Shown: positions 41,111 through 51,145 of the stretch, in pieces | Position numbering within the stretch: the stretch's first letter is position 1 | Layout: each line of letters begins with the position of its first letter | Origin: Palsa-504 sp963790065 | GTDB taxonomy: Bacteria; Actinomycetota; Actinomycetes; Streptosporangiales; Streptosporangiaceae | Assembly: GCA_963790065.1 (NCBI GenBank) | Contig: CAWBNK010000018.1 | Span: 218,138 to 282,137 of the forward strand | Direction: 5' to 3' | DNA length: 64,000 nt | Made by a program: the position numbers and the translations under genes | Notes under the pieces: model-generated | What the model was told of the DNA's origin: nothing | The model's database searches: none | The model's input: only the letters and a program-made list of their open reading frames with translations

Positions 41111-41602
41111 GTGTGCTGGATCTGTGACCATCCGGGTGCTACCGAGAACGACTACGCCGAGCACATGCGGCGGCTGATCGCTACGTACGGCTGGGCCGTG
41201 CAGGGCGTGGAGCGCGACGGCATCCACCCGCCCTGGGCCTATACCGTCGGGCTCACCGCGCACCGCAGGCCCGAGCTGGTCATCACCGGCATGGGCCTGA
41301 CGCGGGCCACGGGGGTGCTGAACGGCGTGGCCTCGCACCTGCTGCACGCCGAGGTCCCCGAGCCGGGCACGCAGGCAGAGCTGCTCGACGGCCCGCTGGT
41401 CGAGGTGGTCAAGGTGGCCAGGCCCTGGGCGCACCTGAACCTGGCCGTCGAGTTCTACGGCAACCGGATACGCGGCCTGCAGCTGGTGCACGCCGACCGG
41501 CGCGGCCACTGGCCCTGGGACCAGCGGTACCAGGGCGGGCGCGGCGGGCAGCCCGTCCTCGGCACCCGGGAGCCGCCCGAGCGCCGCAAGCGAGCCGGCT
41601 AG
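41111..41602 (+). CDS. DUF4262-family protein
   Basis: 163 residues from GTG 41111, chosen because GAGGGAGG lies close upstream and the protein then begins with CWICDHPGATENDY. Core text: YGWAVQGVERDGIHPPWAYTVGL and RPELVITGMG are typical of DUF4262, a small alpha/beta domain in actinobacteria of unknown role. The open frame upstream to 41027 covers promoter-like, A/T-richer DNA. The end is basic (GTREPPERRKRAG). Gene is flanked by the convergent glyA. Confidence 0.82.
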   Translation: MCWICDHPGATENDYAEHMRRLIATYGWAVQGVERDGIHPPWAYTVGLTAHRRPELVITGMGLTRATGVLNGVASHLLHAEVPEPGTQAELLDGPLVEVVKVARPWAHLNLAVEFYGNRIRGLQLVHADRRGHWPWDQRYQGGRGGQPVLGTREPPERRKRAG

Positions 41603-41635
41603 CCGGCCACGGGGTCCAGCCGCGGGGGGACGCCG

Positions 41636-42901
<1,266 letters not shown>

Positions 42902-42960
42902 GACAGACCTCCTCGCATGCAGGCTACACACCCAGGCGCGCGCGGGTCACGGCGGCGCGC

Positions 42961-42990
42961 ACCAAGGTCCGTTCGGTACCTTCATCAGGT
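42961..42990. repeat. Degenerate copy of the dispersed CCGTTCGG element
   Basis: CCAAGGTCCGTTCGGTACC at 42960-42978 keeps the core but not the A-run. It lies in the glyA / nucleoside hydrolase promoter gap. Confidence 0.4.
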
Positions 42991-43024
42991 CACCACAACA
43001 GCGGCAAGCATGGGGAGCCCGGAC

Positions 43025-43963
43025 ATGCCGACGAAAATCATCCTGGACTGCGACCCGGGGATCGACGACGCGCTCGCGATCGCCTTCGCGCACGGGCACC
43101 CCGGGATCGACCTGCTCGGCATCACCACGGTGGCCGGCAACGTCGGCCTGGCCAAGACCACGGTGAACGCGCTCGCGGTGTGCGAGTTCGTCGGCGCGGC
43201 CGGGACTCCGGTGACGGCGGGCAGCGCCGGGCCGCTGCTGCGGCCCGCGCTCGACGCGCGGCAGGTGCACGGCGACTCGGGCCTGGGCGGCGCCACGCTG
43301 CCGCCGCCGAAGGCCAGTCCGGCGCCCGGGCACGCCATCGACTACATCATCGACACCATCCAGGCCGCCCCCGGCGAGATCACGCTGGTCGCCACCGGCC
43401 CGATGACCAATATCGCGCTGGCCGTGCGGAAGGAGCCGCGGCTGGCGGACTGGGTGCGCGACTTCGTGATCATGGGCGGGTCGTCGGCCCGCGGCAACAC
43501 CACGCCCGCCGCGGAGTACAACATGTGGGCCGACCCCGAGGCCGCGGCCGTGGTATTCCGGGCGGGCTGGACCGTGCACATGCTGGGCCTGGACGTGACC
43601 CAGCGGACCGGAGCCGGGCCGGCGGTACTGGAGCGGATGGCTCAGCTCGGACCGCTCGGCACCGAGCTGCTGCTGCCCGCGCTCGAGCAGTACCGGTCGA
43701 GCAGCGGGCCCGGAGGGCCGCCCGTGCATGACGTGTGCGCCGTGGCCTGGGTCGCGCAGCCTGACGTGTTCGGGCTGGTTCCGGCGCGCGTTCAGGTGGA
43801 GATCACCGGGCAGCTGACCGCCGGGATGACGGTGACCGACTTCGCCGCGCCCGGCGCGGCCGACGGCGGCAACGCCCAGGTCGCGATGCAGATCGACGTG
43901 GACGGCTTCTGGGAGCTGACGCTCGGTGTCTACCGCCGGGTGGCGCAGGCCCTGCCCGGCTGA
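43025..43963 (+). CDS. Nucleoside hydrolase (IU-type)
   Basis: 312 residues from ATG 43025 (GGGGAG ahead). Calcium-binding N-terminus ILDCDPGIDDALAI, with a second Asp-rich region in FVIMGGSSARGNTTPAAEYNMWADPEAA and the catalytic His in VHDVCAVAW near residue 239. It hydrolyses purine or pyrimidine ribosides to base and ribose in the cytosol. Specificity (inosine-uridine vs others) cannot be read reliably. It is a single gene divergent from glyA. Confidence 0.93.
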   Translation: MPTKIILDCDPGIDDALAIAFAHGHPGIDLLGITTVAGNVGLAKTTVNALAVCEFVGAAGTPVTAGSAGPLLRPALDARQVHGDSGLGGATLPPPKASPAPGHAIDYIIDTIQAAPGEITLVATGPMTNIALAVRKEPRLADWVRDFVIMGGSSARGNTTPAAEYNMWADPEAAAVVFRAGWTVHMLGLDVTQRTGAGPAVLERMAQLGPLGTELLLPALEQYRSSSGPGGPPVHDVCAVAWVAQPDVFGLVPARVQVEITGQLTAGMTVTDFAAPGAADGGNAQVAMQIDVDGFWELTLGVYRRVAQALPG

Positions 43964-43981
43964 GCCCGGCGGCGGGCCGGC

Positions 43982-45046
43982 TCACTGGGTCCGGGCGAGG
44001 TCCCGCTCCAGGTCCAGTTCCTCGAAGTGCCGGACCGTCTGCTCGGCCGCTTCCACCAGGTCGGCGTACTGCCATCGGTGACTGGAGCCGGCCGGGGTGG
44101 TCAGCGACACGATGCCGGACCGGCACCACACGGTCAGCCCGCGGCAGATGGACAGGATCGACATGTCGTGCGCAGGCCGGTCGTCTCGCACCAGCGTGCC
44201 GCCGAACCCGCGTCCGTCCAGCATCGTCTCGAGCTCCCGCGCGGCCTGGCGCGCGCTGAGCTGCTCGCTGGCCCGGGCCGCCGTGACGTCGGCCGAGTCG
44301 GTGTAGGCCCGCAGGCCGGTCACGTCCACCAGCCGGGCATGAGCCAGCGGAGCGGGCACCGTGAACCAAACGGTCTTCCCGCGCAACCCCCAGCCGCCCA
44401 GCCGGGACCGGGTGAGGTGGTAACCCCACCGGCCGCTGGACAGCTCCTCCACCAGCTGCAGCCCGCGCCCGTTCACGGCCATCCAGGGCGCCCGGGAGGT
44501 TGAGGGCGGAGCACCGTGCCGCCAGCCGCGGGAGGAGTCGAAGACCTTGCAGACGAGCTCTCGCCTGGCGCCCAGGCCACGCAGGTACAGCCACAGCTCG
44601 GGCTGGGACTCCGGGTCAGGCCGAGCGGCCGGAAGGGTGAGCTGGGTGGGAGCGGCCAGCAGGACAGGAGCGGGCGCAGCGGCCCGGGCGGCCGGACGGG
44701 CCCGGTGGGCGTGCTGCCCCCGGGGCGCATGCTGGCCCCGTGGACCGTGAGGGGCCGGGCCGGCGGACCTGGTCGGCTCGCCCTCCACGTCCGGGCTTAC
44801 GGACGCGAGCCGATTCCCCCCTCCGCCGGCCCCGACCACCACCTGCGCGTGCAACGTGTTGGCCGCGAGCTCGCTGGCCATCAGGACGCAGTCCTCGAGC
44901 AGTTCGGCCTCGAGGCCGAGCTCGGCTACTGCGTCCCTGAACACGTGCCGCGCGACTGATGCGCATGTGGCATCGACTGGGAGCGGCCACGCGTGACATG
45001 AGCCCGCGTGCACGCCCCGCCAACTACTGATGCTCTGCACCCTCAT
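43982..45046 (-). CDS. Anti-sigma-type HATPase protein with low-complexity insertion
   Basis: 354 residues from ATG 45046 (GGAGG eight bases ahead). The N-terminal half has an RsbW/HATPase_c_2-like ATP-binding domain: VLMASELAANTLHAQVVV (N box), FDSSRGW, and GRGLQLVEELSSGRWGYH (G2). It is split by about 60 Ala/Pro/His/Arg-rich residues (HGPRGQHAPRGQHAHRARP). The C-terminal 120 residues are helical without a recognised domain. Such proteins in actinomycetes are usually serine-kinase anti-sigma factors; no sigma gene is adjacent. The region upstream is A/T-rich. Confidence 0.78.
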   Translation of the reverse strand: MRVQSISSWRGVHAGSCHAWPLPVDATCASVARHVFRDAVAELGLEAELLEDCVLMASELAANTLHAQVVVGAGGGGNRLASVSPDVEGEPTRSAGPAPHGPRGQHAPRGQHAHRARPAARAAAPAPVLLAAPTQLTLPAARPDPESQPELWLYLRGLGARRELVCKVFDSSRGWRHGAPPSTSRAPWMAVNGRGLQLVEELSSGRWGYHLTRSRLGGWGLRGKTVWFTVPAPLAHARLVDVTGLRAYTDSADVTAARASEQLSARQAARELETMLDGRGFGGTLVRDDRPAHDMSILSICRGLTVWCRSGIVSLTTPAGSSHRWQYADLVEAAEQTVRHFEELDLERDLARTQ

Positions 45047-45505
45047 ACCTGGCGCCTCCGCCGTTCCCTGACTAAAAGCCCGTCGGCAGGAGGGGGTGCC
45101 GTCGGCGACAATTCCGCTAACCCACGATACTTGGATTCTGAGTCTTAATCTGTGAAACACAGGTTACGACTCAGCTGACCCGCTTCGCAATATTGCTGGC
45201 ATTGTTATCTCTGTCGCAGTTCTGTACAGGAGTACCGTATTGGACATTTAGGTCGTCTCGGGCATATAGCATTTAATGCGCCCAATGCTCCTGGTTCTTG
45301 CGGCCGATCGGGCCGCCGGAGCGAACGGCATCCCGCGATGCGCATGATCATTTATGTGCATCTTGTGATGAGATTGGTGCAGTTGTCTTCTTTGCGGGGA
45401 TTGGCGGCTTCCGTGGCCTAGCCAGCAATTGCAGCGGGCGTGTAGAGTCTCACTTTGTGAGGTGACCTTACGGGTGCCCACCAGGCCACGAGACAGGCCG
45501 AGCAT
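45047..45505. other. A/T-rich intergenic region
   Basis: About 460 bases noticeably richer in A/T than anything nearby, with several ATTGCTGG and GATGCGCATGATC-like short palindromes. A 103-codon minus-strand frame exists but has no ribosome site, family or normal codon bias, so I do not call it. The region may hold promoters or foreign DNA. Confidence 0.4.
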
Positions 45506-45549
45506 GCAGAAAGCCCCCGTGCGGCGGCATCCGCCCGGGGGCTTTCTGC
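45506..45549. terminator. Strong hairpin terminator
   Basis: Perfect 14-bp arms GCAGAAAGCCCCCG (45506-45519) and CGGGGGCTTTCTGC (45536-45549), with the A- and T-containing ends giving a partly intrinsic look on both strands. It lies at the 3' end of the DUF397/XRE cluster. Confidence 0.88.
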
Positions 45550-45561
45550 TCCCCGCCACGC

Positions 45562-45765
45562 TTACAGCAGGTCGTAACGTCCGTCCTTGATATCGGCCAG
45601 GAACTCGGCAAACGAGTCCCGGCCGACGATGTGGGCTCCGCTTTCGGGGCGCTTGCTATCCCTGATCGCGGCGACGCCGGGGAGGTTGGCCGCGATTTCC
45701 ACGCAGCCTCCGTTGTGGGCGCTCCGGCGGGCTTTCCGCCAGATGGCCTGAGACAGGTCGGTCAT
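45562..45765 (-). CDS. DUF397 domain protein
   Basis: 67 residues with the whole DUF397 pattern: AIWRKARRSAHNGGCVEIA, VAAIRDSKRPES, and DSFAEFLADIKDGRYDLL. These small proteins always travel with XRE regulators of the Scr1 kind in actinomycetes, and the pair is proposed to act as a toxin-antitoxin or a developmental (BldB/WhiJ-like) switch. The gene follows the XRE gene by six bases. Confidence 0.95.
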   Translation of the reverse strand: MTDLSQAIWRKARRSAHNGGCVEIAANLPGVAAIRDSKRPESGAHIVGRDSFAEFLADIKDGRYDLL

Positions 45766-45771
45766 GGCCCC

Positions 45772-46623
45772 CTACTCCATTCGCTTTGCGAGATGTTCCA
45801 GGTAGCCCGTGGTATCCGCAGGCTCAAGCGCGGCATCACAGGCACGCTCGAACGATTCGATATAGCCCTGCACTGACTCGGGCTTGCTCACCTCCTCGAT
45901 TGAGTAATCGGTCTCGACGAAGACCAGGCCGGGTTCGTCGTCGCGGAACCCGAAAATGTTCACCATCGACACGATTCCGGTCGGCGGGCCGTCCTCGAAT
46001 CGCTGGATGTGCAGCTGGATGCTGCGGCGGGCGCTGAGCGCGACCAGGTGCTCGATCTGCTCCCGGCGGTCTTCGCGCAGCCCCCACCGGTACAGCAGGG
46101 ACGCCTCGGTGATCACGGCGCTGACCATCGGGACCGTGCCGTCCTTGCGGTCCAGGATCTCTTGCCGCCGCAGCCGGGACTCGGCTGCCTTGCGCCGGTA
46201 GGCGGGCGGGCGGGGCCCGGAGCGCATCAGCGCCTCGGTATAGGCCGCCGTCTGCAGCAGGCCCGGCAAGACCAGGGGCATGAAGACGCGGATAGTGGTG
46301 GCGTCGTTCTCGTAGCCGGGGAACTCGCTGTCGAAGATCTCGGGATACTCCCGGAACCAGGGCCTGGCCCGGGCCCGGATGGCCAGGTCCTCGAGTTCTT
46401 CCTTCTCCCGGCCCTCGATTTCGTAGATCCTGATGAGGTCCCTGATGTCGCTCATCTCGGGGCGTTTCCACTGATTAGCCTCGAAACGGCCGACCTTGCC
46501 GCGGCCCCAGTTAAGAATGTCGCAGGCGTGGTTAGCGGTGTACCCGGCCCTGACCCGCGCCTCGGTCAGCTGGCGGGCAAGCCGGCGCTTGGCGATGGTG
46601 GCACCGTAGGTGTCATCGCTCAT
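45772..46623 (-). CDS. XRE-family regulator (Scr1/WhiJ-type)
   Basis: 283 residues from ATG 46623 (AGGAGAG ahead). The N-terminal helix-turn-helix is TEARVRAGYTANHACDILNWGRGKVGRFE (a region near residues 20-48) and the rest is the DUF5753 ligand or partner domain with FREYPEIFDSE, VLPGLLQTAAYTEALM, and ILDRKDGTVPMVSAVITEA. In actinomycetes these regulators pair with a DUF397 protein (here six bases downstream) and a third gene. The next two upstream genes (DUF397-like and DUF574 methyltransferase) share the strand and complete the module. Confidence 0.93.
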   Translation of the reverse strand: MSDDTYGATIAKRRLARQLTEARVRAGYTANHACDILNWGRGKVGRFEANQWKRPEMSDIRDLIRIYEIEGREKEELEDLAIRARARPWFREYPEIFDSEFPGYENDATTIRVFMPLVLPGLLQTAAYTEALMRSGPRPPAYRRKAAESRLRRQEILDRKDGTVPMVSAVITEASLLYRWGLREDRREQIEHLVALSARRSIQLHIQRFEDGPPTGIVSMVNIFGFRDDEPGLVFVETDYSIEEVSKPESVQGYIESFERACDAALEPADTTGYLEHLAKRME

Positions 46624-46698
46624 GGTCCCGCTCTCCTTCGTGGCAGGAACCCCCGCCATGACCCCAAGGTACCCAAATTGTGATTCGCAAACCAGCGA

Positions 46699-47016
46699 TT
46701 AGATGGATGCCGCCTCCGAGGGGGCGGCGGCCGCGTCGAACTCGCCCTTGCGCGCGCCGTCGAGGAAACACTCCCACTCGTGCCGGTCGAACACCAGCAC
46801 CCGGTGCTGCGGATCGCCCGCCACCCGCAGCAGGACCCACTCGGCCGACGGGGAGGCCGGAGCGGGCCGGGAAGCCGAAGCCGGAGCCGGAGCCGACGGG
46901 GGGGCCGGGGCGCGGGCAAACGCCACCTCGATGGCGCCGGCGCCGGTGCCGGAGCGCTGCCAGACCTGCGCGGCCGGGTCGAGGCCGAGTTCGGTGACGG
47001 TGGGCTTGGCGGTCAC
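46699..47016 (-). CDS. DUF397-like protein with low-complexity insert
   Basis: 105 residues from GTG 47016, which overlaps the stop of the upstream methyltransferase gene (GTGA). The shape is DUF397-like: VWQRSGTGAGAIEVAF, then WVLLRVAGDPQHRVLVFDRH and EWECFLDGARKGEFD. It is split by an Ala/Pro-rich run (about residues 36-56). So the cluster holds two DUF397-type proteins, one before and one after the XRE regulator. Its role is inferred only from this neighbourhood. Confidence 0.8.
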   Translation of the reverse strand: MTAKPTVTELGLDPAAQVWQRSGTGAGAIEVAFARAPAPPSAPAPASASRPAPASPSAEWVLLRVAGDPQHRVLVFDRHEWECFLDGARKGEFDAAAAPSEAASI

Positions 47017-47837
47017 GGTTTCCTGGCGACGCCGCAGTACAGCCAGCGCGCGCCGTCGCTGTCGGCCAGCACCGGATCCTCGGCGCCCCAGACTCCGGTG
47101 TAGCAGATGGCGGGCTCGGCGTCTTCGTAGGGCGGGACCATTTCAAGTCCGTCGAAGAAGCGGACGATGCCAGCCTTGGAGCGGAAGTACAGGTGCTCGG
47201 TGGCGTTGTCGAAGACGGCGCGGAACCGCTCCGCGGTGACCGGCGGCTTGTAATCATCGGTGAGGTGCGAGAGCGCCAGGTAGCTGCCCGAGGAGAGGGC
47301 CGAGACGTAGCGGGCGACGGTACCCCAGGGATCTGTGCGGTCAGATACGAACATCAGGACCGCGGTCAGCAGCAGCCCGGTCGGCTCACGGAAGTCGATG
47401 AGCTCGAGCAGGTCGGGATTGTTCAGGATCGTGTCAGGCTCACGCAAGTCGGCGCAGATCAGCCGGGTCGACCGGTCCTTGGCCAGCAGCTGGGTGCCCT
47501 GCTCGGCCACCATCGGATCGTTGTCGATGTAGACCACCCGGGCGCCCGGGATCACCTTCTGGACGACCTCGTGCGTGTTGCCGACCGTGGGCAGGCCCGA
47601 GCCGATGTCGATGAACTGCCGCACCCCCTGCTCGGCGATCCACTTCGCTGCGCGCTGGTGGAAGCCGCGGTTGGACCAGGCGCAGTCCCTGATCTCGGGC
47701 ACCGCGCTGAGGATCCGCTGGGCGGCCGCGACATCGGTGTCGAAGTGGTTGCTGCCGCGCAGCATGTAGTCATAGATGCGAGCCGGAGCGGGCCTGGTGA
47801 CATCCACTCCGGCTGGCGTCCGGGGGACGTGAGCCAT
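47013..47837 (-). CDS. SAM-dependent methyltransferase, DUF574
   Basis: 274 residues from ATG 47837 (a GTG one codon upstream; G-rich ribosome site). This is the actinobacterial DUF574 methyltransferase: ARIYDYMLRGSNHFDTD at the N-terminus, IDIGSGLPTVGNTHEVVQ as the SAM loop, VVYIDNDPMVAEQG, and AYALSHLTDD-like text later. The target is unknown. These genes are very abundant in actinomycetes and commonly sit beside XRE/DUF397 modules, as here. Confidence 0.93.
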   Translation of the reverse strand: MAHVPRTPAGVDVTRPAPARIYDYMLRGSNHFDTDVAAAQRILSAVPEIRDCAWSNRGFHQRAAKWIAEQGVRQFIDIGSGLPTVGNTHEVVQKVIPGARVVYIDNDPMVAEQGTQLLAKDRSTRLICADLREPDTILNNPDLLELIDFREPTGLLLTAVLMFVSDRTDPWGTVARYVSALSSGSYLALSHLTDDYKPPVTAERFRAVFDNATEHLYFRSKAGIVRFFDGLEMVPPYEDAEPAICYTGVWGAEDPVLADSDGARWLYCGVARKP

Positions 47838-48079
47838 CACGTCGCCAACCCCCCTCTGCAGGTCAACAGCATCAGTGTCGCACAAGATCCGCGATTCACG
47901 AATGGCCGAAGCCATTTCTGAGCAGATGTCCGAGTTGGTCAAGCCGGTCCGAACCCGAGAGAATCATGTGCGCTCCCCGCTACCGCAAGGCCGACGATAA
48001 GCAAACTCGCGGACCACTCACAGCTCAGATTCAGCCTGGACGGGGCGATGTCCAAGACCTGCGGCTAACCCTTACCGAT

Positions 48080-48760
48080 ATGAACAACATGTATGACACG
48101 CCATCCGGCCACGGTCCCGAGGACCGTACCCAGCCGGTTGGCTCGGTAGATCCTGATGCACGCTTTTCTCCCGCCCACAGCCGCAAGAAGCGGCTGCTCA
48201 CCTGGGCGGCCGGCGTCACCCTGGCCGGCTTCCTCGCGGGCGGCGGGATCGCCCTGGCCATGACCGGCGGCGCCACCGCGGCGGCCAGCTCCGGTTCGAC
48301 CGCCAGCCAGACGCAGGGCGCGACGCTGAACGCTGAGCTAGCGACGGCGAGCAGCACCTCGGCCTCGGTGCCGTTGCCCCGCATCAGGTGGGCACTGGCC
48401 CGGCTGCGGGCCCTGGGCGGCGTTGACGGCGAATTCACCTTCCACAACAAGACGGGTTTCCACACTCTGGCGTTCGAGCGCGGCGTCATCCAGTCGGTGA
48501 GCGGCAATAACGTCGTGGTCAAGGCGCCCGACGGGACCACCTGGACCTGGCTGATCGTGAGCGACACGGTGGTCAGGCAGAACGGCAACAAGACCACCAC
48601 GAGCGCGCTGGCCGCCAACCAGACCGTGTTCGCCGGCGGCCCGATCGTCAACGGGGCCAAGGACATCCGGCTGATCGTGATCAGGCCGGCCGGATCTGGC
48701 TCTGGTTCGTCAAGTTCGTCAAGTTCGGTTTCCGGGCCGGGAGGCACCACAGTGAGCTGA
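48080..48760 (+). CDS. Single-pass secreted/membrane protein of unknown function
   Basis: 226 residues from ATG 48080, with an in-frame ATG at 47966 as alternative. After a polar N-terminus and RKKRLLTW there is one membrane segment (AAGVTLAGFLAGGGIALAM), then an extracellular domain: LGGVDGEFTFHNKTGFHTL, VIQSVSGNNVVVKAPDGTTW, VVRQNGNKTTTSALAANQTV and VNGAKDIRLIVIR. This layout resembles the small DUF5666-like beta domains. The end is a run of Ser and Gly. It is followed by a terminator and then a two-component system; function unknown. Confidence 0.7.
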   Translation: MNNMYDTPSGHGPEDRTQPVGSVDPDARFSPAHSRKKRLLTWAAGVTLAGFLAGGGIALAMTGGATAAASSGSTASQTQGATLNAELATASSTSASVPLPRIRWALARLRALGGVDGEFTFHNKTGFHTLAFERGVIQSVSGNNVVVKAPDGTTWTWLIVSDTVVRQNGNKTTTSALAANQTVFAGGPIVNGAKDIRLIVIRPAGSGSGSSSSSSSVSGPGGTTVS

Positions 48761-48773
48761 CCGGCCGCATGCG

Positions 48774-48803
48774 GCGGCGCGCCCCTGGCTTCGGGCGCGC
48801 CGC
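48774..48803. terminator. Hairpin terminator
   Basis: Perfect 11-bp arms GCGGCGCGCCC (48774-48784) and GGGCGCGCCGC (48793-48803), with further CATGC/GCATCATG symmetry outside. It separates the secreted protein from the two-component genes. Confidence 0.75.
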
Positions 48804-48859
48804 ATCATGCTGCACACTCCTATGCTGCTTCTATGCTGGACGAAGAAACGTGAGATGCC

Positions 48860-49597
48860 ATGGCAGACGGTGACCGAATCCCCAAGGTGCTCGTCGTGGA
48901 CGACGAGCCGAACATCCGTGAGCTCGTCGAGGTCGCCCTGAAGTTCCACGGCTGCGCGGTCGCCGTCAGCGCCAACGGCAAGGACGCGCTGCATCAGGCA
49001 GAGACCTACGACCCCGACCTGATGATCCTGGACGTCATGCTGCCGGACATGGACGGATTCGAGGTCTGCCGGTCGCTGCGCACGAACGGCAACGACGTCC
49101 CGGTCATCTTCCTGACCGCCCGGGACACCACCTCCGATACCATCCGCGGGCTCACCCTGGGCGGCGACGATTACGTCACCAAGCCGTTCTCGGTTGAAGC
49201 ACTGGTGGCCCGGGTCAGGGCCGTGCTGCGCCGCACCACCCGGACACCTGAAGGCGGCGCCCACTCCGGCGGCGCGGCGCTGCTGCACGTAGGCGACCTG
49301 GAGCTGGACGAAGAGCACTGGATCGTGCGTCGCGCCGGGACCCCGGTGGAGCTGTCGCCGACGGAATTCCGGCTGCTGGCCTTCCTGATGCGGAACCAGG
49401 GGCGGATGCTGACCAGGCAGCAGCTGCTGGAGAACGTGTGGGGCTGGGAGTTCGCCGGCCAGTCGCAGGTCGTGGAGACCTACGTAAGCTACCTGCGGCG
49501 CAAGCTCGACCCGCTGGGCCCGCCCCTCATCCACACCCAGCGCGGCGTCGGCTACAGCCTGCGCCTGCCGCCGGAAGCCGAGCACGCTAACCGATGA
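48860..49597 (+). CDS. OmpR/PhoB-family response regulator
   Basis: 245 residues. The receiver domain has the acidic pocket VVDDEPN, the phospho-acceptor Asp58 in LMILDVMLPDMDG, Thr in IFLTARD, and the KPFSVEALVARV lysine. The C-terminal winged helix is VELSPTEFRLLAFLMRNQGR then YVSYLRRKLD and HTQRGVGYSLR. The stop overlaps the kinase start (ATGA), so they form a standard pair. Typical relatives are the TcrA/MprA-like envelope regulators, but the regulon is unknown. Confidence 0.96.
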   Translation: MADGDRIPKVLVVDDEPNIRELVEVALKFHGCAVAVSANGKDALHQAETYDPDLMILDVMLPDMDGFEVCRSLRTNGNDVPVIFLTARDTTSDTIRGLTLGGDDYVTKPFSVEALVARVRAVLRRTTRTPEGGAHSGGAALLHVGDLELDEEHWIVRRAGTPVELSPTEFRLLAFLMRNQGRMLTRQQLLENVWGWEFAGQSQVVETYVSYLRRKLDPLGPPLIHTQRGVGYSLRLPPEAEHANR

Positions 49598-51093
49598 GCC
49601 TCACCCGGCGGCTAAGGGGACGCGGCAGGCTGTCGCTGCGGTCCCGGCTGCTGGCCGGGCTCATTGCCATCACGTTCCTGTTCCTGGTGGTCATGGGCGC
49701 GGTCACCACGATCGTGCTGGGCAATTCCGATCACAACCAGTTCACCTCCGACCTGATCCTGACCGCCCGGGTCAAGCTGAGCGAAATCCAGGGCGTGCAG
49801 GGCGGCTACGCGATCGCCTACGACGACGGGACGTCGGTGACGCTGCTGTCCGCCTCGTCGCCGGCCGCCACGGAACTGCAGGGATTGCTCGACAACGTAA
49901 GTACCGAAGGGATCCGCGCCTTCCGGGCGCAGTATCCCGCGGGCCAATTGTTCAATATCGCGCAGCCGGGTCAGCCAGCCCTGACCGCGATCTGGCGGCT
50001 GGTCAGCGTCAACGAGGCGGCCCACAGCAACGGCGTGGTGCCGCCGCATGCGGGCATTCTGGTCATAGCCCGCCCCAGCTCCGCGGTGGGCAGCGCGGTG
50101 CGCGGACTAGTCCTGGCCGAGCTGATCACCGGGGCGATCCTGCTGGCGCTGCTCGCGCTGGGCGGCCGCTGGCTGATCAGCCGGGGCCTGGCGCCGCTGG
50201 ACCGGATGGCGAGCACCGCCGACATGATCACCAGCCGGGGCGACCTGACCGCCCGGATGCCCGATCCCGGTGACCATGCCGAGGCGGGCCGGCTGGCGGC
50301 GGCTATCAATACGATGCTGGACCGGATCCAGCAGGCGTTCTCGGCCAGGTGGGCCTCGGAGCAGAAGGTCCGCCAGTTCGCCGCGGACGCTTCGCACGAG
50401 CTGCGCACGCCGCTGACCACCATCCGCGGCTACGCCGAGCTCTACCGGCAGGGCGCGCTCGTCGATGACCGGCTGTCGAACGCCATGCGCCGCATCGAGC
50501 AGGAGGCGGACCGGATGTCCAGCTTGGTCGCCGAGCTGCTCGAGCTGGCCCGGCTGGACCGCAACTCCTCCCTCGACCTGACCGACACCGACCTGGCCGA
50601 GCTGGTCAGGGACGCGGTGGCCGACGCCAAGGCGGTCGAGCCCGGCCGGCCGGTCAGCGCGACGGCGCCGCCCCGCCTGATCGTGGTGGCCGACGAGCCG
50701 CGGATCAGGCAGGTGCTGGCCAATCTGCTCGGCAACGTGCGGGAGCACACCGAGCCCGGCACGCCGGTGGCGGTCCGGCTGGCCCAGGCGGGCCAGGGCG
50801 CGCTGCTCGAGGTGACCGACGCGGGCGCGGGCATGAGCGACGAGGCCGCGGCCCGCGCGTTCGACCGGTTCTACCGGGCCGGGCACAACGGCGGCAACGG
50901 CCGCGGCAGCGGCCTGGGCCTGTCGATCGTGCAGGCGATCGCGGCGGCCCACGGCGGGCACGCCATGCTCAGGTCGGCGTTGGGGGCCGGGACCAGCGTC
51001 CAGGTCTGGATCCCCGCCCATCCCCCGGCCCATCCCGGCGACAAGATCCGCGATCAGGAGCAGGCACCCAGCGCGGATCCCGCTTACAACTGA
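49594..51093 (+). CDS. Sensor histidine kinase
   Basis: 499 residues. Two membrane helices (about 20-42 and 172-195) frame an extracytoplasmic sensor of about 130 residues; a HAMP linker follows (GLAPLDRMASTADMITSRGDL). The H box FAADASHELRTPLTTIRGYAE and the N, G1 and G2 boxes (LANLLGNVREHT, VTDAGAGMSDEA, GSGLGLSIVQAI) are complete. It phosphorylates the response regulator whose gene overlaps its start. The signal is unknown, but the architecture fits envelope sensing. Confidence 0.96.
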   Translation: MSLTRRLRGRGRLSLRSRLLAGLIAITFLFLVVMGAVTTIVLGNSDHNQFTSDLILTARVKLSEIQGVQGGYAIAYDDGTSVTLLSASSPAATELQGLLDNVSTEGIRAFRAQYPAGQLFNIAQPGQPALTAIWRLVSVNEAAHSNGVVPPHAGILVIARPSSAVGSAVRGLVLAELITGAILLALLALGGRWLISRGLAPLDRMASTADMITSRGDLTARMPDPGDHAEAGRLAAAINTMLDRIQQAFSARWASEQKVRQFAADASHELRTPLTTIRGYAELYRQGALVDDRLSNAMRRIEQEADRMSSLVAELLELARLDRNSSLDLTDTDLAELVRDAVADAKAVEPGRPVSATAPPRLIVVADEPRIRQVLANLLGNVREHTEPGTPVAVRLAQAGQGALLEVTDAGAGMSDEAAARAFDRFYRAGHNGGNGRGSGLGLSIVQAIAAAHGGHAMLRSALGAGTSVQVWIPAHPPAHPGDKIRDQEQAPSADPAYN

Positions 51094-51145
51094 TCTGTTA
51101 CCTGTTCCGGCTGCCCGCTACGCGCCAGCCAACTACGGTAGGCGC

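Noticed and set aside
45248..45559. 103-codon minus-strand frame
   Set aside because: It lies in A/T-rich spacer across a terminator hairpin, has no ribosome site, no known domain and atypical codons.
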